A model generated the notes under the pieces. It did no database searches, was not told the origin of the DNA, and saw only the letters and a list, made by a program, of their open reading frames with translations. Shown in pieces: positions 60,681-64,000 of a DNA stretch of 64,000 nt (within the stretch, counting starts at the first letter, position 1; every line of letters starts with the position of its first letter). This DNA comes from Paenibacillus plantarum. Lineage in GTDB: Bacteria > Bacillota > Bacilli > Paenibacillales > NBRC-103111. Made by a program: the position numbers and the translations under genes. Location of the stretch: the NCBI RefSeq assembly GCF_013141695.1, contig NZ_WHNY01000004.1, forward strand, positions 333,480-397,479. The letters run 5' to 3'.

Positions 60681-62399
60681 TTATTCTAACTGAAGTGGAA
60701 GCACGATTTTAACAGCCGCCCCAGGATTATTATAGAAGGTGATGTTCGCTTGATCTTGATAAAGCAACCATATTCTTCGCTGCACGTTCCATATTCCGAT
60801 ATGTTCTCCCGAGTCATTGTTCATGAGGGCTATTCCTTGCTCCAATTTCTGCAAAACCCCAGGTTCAAACCCTTTGCCGGTATCTTCAATACGAATAATC
60901 AATTGGTCTACATTTTGCTCAATATCAATCCGAATATGAATTGGCTCATCTAGAGAAACGGCATGTTTAATCACATTTTCAATAAATGTTTGCACGATTA
61001 AAGGAGGGATTTTATAGTTCATTAGTGATTCCGCTATGAAGAAATGAGTAGTCAGGTTTTCAGGAAAACGAAATTCTTGAATACGCAAATAATTTTGAAC
61101 ATGTTGGATTTCATCTTTAAGCAGTACGAAATCCATATGACTACGAAACATGAACCGGAAATAACCAATTAATGACAAGGATAACTCCTTTAGCAAAGGA
61201 TAATTTTGATCCTCTGCTAAGTAGTATACAATATTTAAGGAGTTCAAATAAAAATGAGGGTTAACCTGCAATTGCAGATGCTTTAACTCGGCCTTTTGGT
61301 TGTTTAAACGTTCTTCATAGACATTAATTTTGAGTTCCTGTATTTGAACCATCATATCGTTAAAGGTTTCATTCATCATTCGGAATTCTTGAGATATCGG
61401 CGTATTAACGATCCGAGCCTCCAAGTTGCCGTCCTTGATCTTGCGCATCGCTACAATAATGCGATTAATCGGCAGAAGTACGGTCCTTCTCAAGAAATAT
61501 AAAGCTCCGATTAAAACAAAGACCGCCCCAATTGTTATTATCAATATAATACGCTGTGTATAAGGAAGCTGCTCGATAATATTACGATCCGGAATTACGG
61601 CAAGCAAACTGAAATCTCCTTTACTTGATTGTTCACCAATGACTAGATACTTTTGATTCGTGCCAGTTAGTAAATAAGTGCCCCGTTCATAGTTCAGTTG
61701 AATTTTCTGTGCGTTGTAAAAATCAATGTCCATTAGAGGTTGATTACCTGCATCAACAATCAGCGATCTTCCGTTTTCCCCTAGGTCCAACAGATCAAGA
61801 GGCACCATGACTTCTTTGGAATTTACCAGTGCCCCAATATACACATTTCCAAATTTAAATAGATGAATAAGGTAAGGAGTTCCATTAATTGTAATTGTGG
61901 TCCAGCGATTCATACTATAATGGGAAAGTTTTTGAGAATCTTGAGCTATCTCCTTAAGTGTGTTTTTAAATTCATAAAGATCTGGACTCTCTGAAACAGT
62001 ACTTCGGGGAGCAAGGATTAGATCTTGGTTCACTACGGAATAGGCAAAGAAAAAATCCAGCGCATTATACGAGTTACTTTTCTCATACAATTCCCGAAAT
62101 AATTGATATTGGGCTAGATTATAGGTATCTTGGTCCTGCTCAGCTGGACGCTCTAAATAGGATAATCCTGCGTTCTGGGCGGCAAATTGCAGCAGATAGG
62201 TGTCAATATTATTTAAATCTTTATCAATCAATCCCGTATATAAGTGAAGCAGGTTATTGCTAGATTGTGCCACCTGATTGCGAACCACGCTAATTGAATA
62301 ATAGCTGTTATAAACAAGAAAAGTAATAATCGGCAGCATGATAACGAATAAACCGAAGATTAACTTAAACCGAATCGTATTAAAATTTAACGACAGCAT
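60681..62399 (-). CDS. Sensor histidine kinase (YesM type)
   Basis: 572 residues. Membrane segment at about 11-35, an extracellular Cache-like region, a second segment at about 283-303, a HAMP domain (LPINRIIVAMRKIKDGNLEA) and a His_kinase domain with phospho-acceptor His382 in LQLQVNPHFYLNSLN. The ATPase domain has ENVIKHAV (N box) and DTGKGFEPG (G box). It senses an extracellular sugar signal and passes phosphate to the regulator at 59123. ATG 62399 is chosen with AAAGGAG upstream; the frame reaches 62420 but that start lies before the ribosome site. Confidence 0.95.
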   Translation of the reverse strand: MLSLNFNTIRFKLIFGLFVIMLPIITFLVYNSYYSISVVRNQVAQSSNNLLHLYTGLIDKDLNNIDTYLLQFAAQNAGLSYLERPAEQDQDTYNLAQYQLFRELYEKSNSYNALDFFFAYSVVNQDLILAPRSTVSESPDLYEFKNTLKEIAQDSQKLSHYSMNRWTTITINGTPYLIHLFKFGNVYIGALVNSKEVMVPLDLLDLGENGRSLIVDAGNQPLMDIDFYNAQKIQLNYERGTYLLTGTNQKYLVIGEQSSKGDFSLLAVIPDRNIIEQLPYTQRIILIITIGAVFVLIGALYFLRRTVLLPINRIIVAMRKIKDGNLEARIVNTPISQEFRMMNETFNDMMVQIQELKINVYEERLNNQKAELKHLQLQVNPHFYLNSLNIVYYLAEDQNYPLLKELSLSLIGYFRFMFRSHMDFVLLKDEIQHVQNYLRIQEFRFPENLTTHFFIAESLMNYKIPPLIVQTFIENVIKHAVSLDEPIHIRIDIEQNVDQLIIRIEDTGKGFEPGVLQKLEQGIALMNNDSGEHIGIWNVQRRIWLLYQDQANITFYNNPGAAVKIVLPLQLE

Positions 62400-63105
62400 G
62401 TTAGAAGTCTCCTTTAACATTGTAGTAGATAAGATTCCAATTAATTTGAAATATTTTCTCGGTCCATTATATACTACTAAATTGATATAAGGGTATCTGT
62501 AAAATATGTGATGTTGCTACGGCTAGAAAAAAAACGCAAGTTATTCCATAAGTATTTAAATATAGTCATATGTATCGGTCCTACAAAGAATATCTGTCAT
62601 GTGAAACCAAAATTAGGTAAGTACAATCATCAGGAACTGTTTTTAGTAAGCGGTTAGACCACGTTTTATAATGAAGTTTACCTTTGCAGATGCCTGGATA
62701 TCAAGGATATTTTGAAGTCGATTATATTGATCTGTAAGCGAGATTTGTTCGAATAAAATAGTGTTTTCGGATATTGGCAAATCAAATACAAATCGAAGCA
62801 GAGGGACAGCGGTACCCTTGCTGTCCTAGATCCACCCGATATATTCAACACTAATCAACAAACCCTTAGAAATTAAAAAGTGAATGTTCACAATAGTAAA
62901 TATTCACTAACGAAATCTATTTACCACTAACGATCTTTATTTCACTTGATCACCAACCACCAACTCAACTTGCCTCCAACCCATTTTTGATATAGTAGAT
63001 CCCTAATGAATTATGCTCATGAAATTTCACTTTTACAATCATTTGAATTCACTTCAATAAACAAGCGTTCCTCATGGTCATCAAAGCAGCATTCACCATT
63101 ATTAA
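62400..63105. other. Gene-free AT-rich stretch
   Basis: No coding frame with a ribosome site is visible. A TATAAT at 62466-62471 (minus strand) could be the -10 of the kinase operon, but no good -35 stands before it. A small inverted repeat, GGACAGC ... GCTGTCC (62804-62810 and 62820-62826, 9-base loop), resembles REP-type hairpins left by IS200-like transposases; only one copy is in the window. Otherwise nothing recognisable. Confidence 0.5.
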
Positions 63106-63138
63106 AAGCTCAAAAGCCCTACGATTTTATCGTAGGGC
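63106..63138 (-). terminator. Intrinsic terminator after the ATPase gene
   Basis: GCCCTACGA, loop TTTTA, TCGTAGGGC: a perfect 9-bp stem. On the minus strand it is followed by TTTTGAGCTTTT. It lies 28 bases after the stop at 63166. Confidence 0.85.
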
Positions 63139-63165
63139 CGATCTTTGTGAGTAATATTGTTCGTT

Positions 63166-63840
63166 TCAATTAAATAACCTGCCATCCCGAAACCTTACAA
63201 TCCGCTTTGCCTGCTCCGCAACCTGCCGATCATGCGTAATCACAATAATCGTCCGTCCCTGCTGCTCATTCAAGCGCCTGAAAATATCCATGATCTCCGC
63301 GCCTGTCTTTGAATCCAGCGCCCCCGTAGGCTCATCCGCCAAGATGATCGGCGGATCTCCCGCCAACGTGCGCGCAATCGCAACACGTTGCTGCTGTCCA
63401 CCAGACAGCTCCGATGGAAAGTGCCGCCTGCGATCCAACAAATCAACAGCTTCCAGCGCTTTGAGAACCAGCGGCTCCCGCTGCTTCCTCGATAAGCCGC
63501 GATATATCAGCGGCAACTCCACATTTTCATAGGCATTTAATCTCGGCAGTAAGTTAAAGTTCTGGAAAACAAACCCGATCTTCCGATTCCGAATCTCAGC
63601 CAATTGTGAATCCTTCAGCGAATGAATCTGCTTCCCATCCAGCACATACAGGCCTTCATCCGAAACGTCCAAACAACCGATGATATTCATCAGCGTGGAC
63701 TTCCCAGACCCCGAAGGTCCCATAATAGCAACAAATTCGCCTTGTACAATGTCTAGCGAAATGTCATCTAGGGCGCGGATTATCTCCCCGCCAATATAGT
63801 AAAATTTACTCACTTGCTCAATCTGTATTAAGGCTGTCAT
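63166..63840 (-). CDS. ABC transporter ATPase, MacB/LolD type
   Basis: 224 residues, the usual length for this group. Walker A GPSGSGKS is at 41-48, then the Q-loop (VFQNFNLLPRL), the signature LSGGQQQR, Walker B IILADEPT and the H-loop VITHD. MacB/LolD-type ATPases drive export of peptides or antibiotics, or lipoprotein release; they are not the MsmX-type subunit of sugar importers, which carries an extra C-terminal domain missing here. No matching FtsX-like permease is in the window, so its partner is unknown. ATG 63840 is chosen with GGAGG nine bases upstream; the frame runs to 63936 but would overlap sigK. Confidence 0.92.
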   Translation of the reverse strand: MTALIQIEQVSKFYYIGGEIIRALDDISLDIVQGEFVAIMGPSGSGKSTLMNIIGCLDVSDEGLYVLDGKQIHSLKDSQLAEIRNRKIGFVFQNFNLLPRLNAYENVELPLIYRGLSRKQREPLVLKALEAVDLLDRRRHFPSELSGGQQQRVAIARTLAGDPPIILADEPTGALDSKTGAEIMDIFRRLNEQQGRTIIVITHDRQVAEQAKRIVRFRDGRLFN

Positions 63841-63910
63841 TGTCTTCGCCTCCATTATTTGATGCCAAATGAATGAAGAATGCGATTCAATTCCAATGAA
63901 TTCAATTCTT

Positions 63911-64000
63911 TTACCGCTTCGCCTTATAAAACTCATGATAAAGCTTCATCAACGCCCGCTTCTCAATACGCGATACATACGAACGCGAAATCCCCAGCTC
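63911..64000 (-). CDS. sigK: Sporulation sigma factor K, C-terminal end (gene continues beyond the window)
   Basis: The last 29 residues, ending at TAA 63911-63913, include ELGISRSYVSRIEKRALMKL and end YHEFYKAKR. This is the region 4.2 helix-turn-helix and tail of sigma-K/sigma-E type sporulation factors and matches sigma-K closely. The window cuts the gene at its right edge. It shows that the host is a spore-former. Confidence 0.88.
   Translation of the reverse strand, partial: ELGISRSYVSRIEKRALMKLYHEFYKAKR

Noticed and set aside
62880..62945. Repeated CACTAACGA and GTGAAT/ATTCAC in AT-rich sequence
   Set aside because: Only two short copies, not regular enough for a CRISPR, operator array or origin.
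1..64000. tRNA, rRNA, riboswitch and CRISPR features
   Set aside because: Looked for on both strands by eye; no cloverleaf, conserved rRNA block, riboswitch core or regular repeat-spacer array was seen.

Overview
The window looks like a chromosomal segment of a Paenibacillus-type soil Firmicute. The support is an S-layer-homology (SLH) wall protein, the 3' end of a sporulation sigma-K gene, strong AGGAGG-type ribosome sites, and repeated sets of LplB/YtcP permeases with large lipoprotein binding proteins next to membrane-bound AraC sensors. There are no rRNA, tRNA or CRISPR features. All intact genes except one (eda, 49700-50335) lie on the minus strand, so transcription runs right to left.

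The content is dominated by plant cell-wall polysaccharide use, most likely pectin/rhamnogalacturonan. Five complete transporter modules (LplB-like permease, YtcP-like permease, lipoprotein binding protein) occur at 11.9-15.4, 21.6-25.2, 36.2-39.6, 46.0-49.4 and 55.5-59.0 kb. None has its own ATPase, as expected if they share an MsmX-type ATPase encoded elsewhere. Four modules sit with a one-component membrane sensor carrying an AraC DNA-binding domain; the fifth has a YesM/YesN-type two-component pair.

Region by region. 1-4.5 kb: a large secreted clan-A glycosidase, cut by the left edge. 4.6-5.0 kb: a deletion remnant of a duplicate of the 18-25 kb cluster. 5.1-10.5 kb: a cohesin-SLH surface protein and a secreted glycosidase ending in cohesin, FIVAR and dockerin modules. 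10.6-17.9 kb: FAD oxidoreductase, transporter module 1 and its sensor. 18.1-25.2 kb: oligogalacturonate-lyase-like propeller, sensor and module 2. 25.5-39.6 kb: oligogalacturonate lyase, GH105 hydrolase, a secreted beta-helix protein, an SGNH esterase, sensor and module 3. 39.8-42.2 kb: a beta-propeller protein and a GH28 polygalacturonase. 42.5-49.4 kb: sensor, an Asp-box propeller enzyme and module 4. 49.7-50.3 kb: KDPG aldolase on the plus strand. 50.3-51.3 kb: a decayed IS6-family element and two hairpins. 51.3-62.4 kb: two GH2 enzymes, module 5 and the two-component pair. 63.2-64 kb: a MacB/LolD-type ATPase and the end of sigK.

A working model: secreted and wall-attached enzymes (beta-helix protein, the two large glycosidases, the cohesin-SLH protein) cut polymer outside the cell. 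The five transporters import oligomers. Cytoplasmic enzymes (PL22 propellers, GH105, GH28, GH2 beta-glucuronidase and GH2 galactosidase-like enzyme, SGNH esterase) trim them. KDPG aldolase closes the uronate pathway to pyruvate and glyceraldehyde-3-phosphate. Two CcpA-type cre sites in front of the secreted glycosidases point to carbon catabolite control. The most unusual parts are the cohesin/dockerin/SLH pair in an aerobe-type genome and the relic of an ancient cluster duplication.
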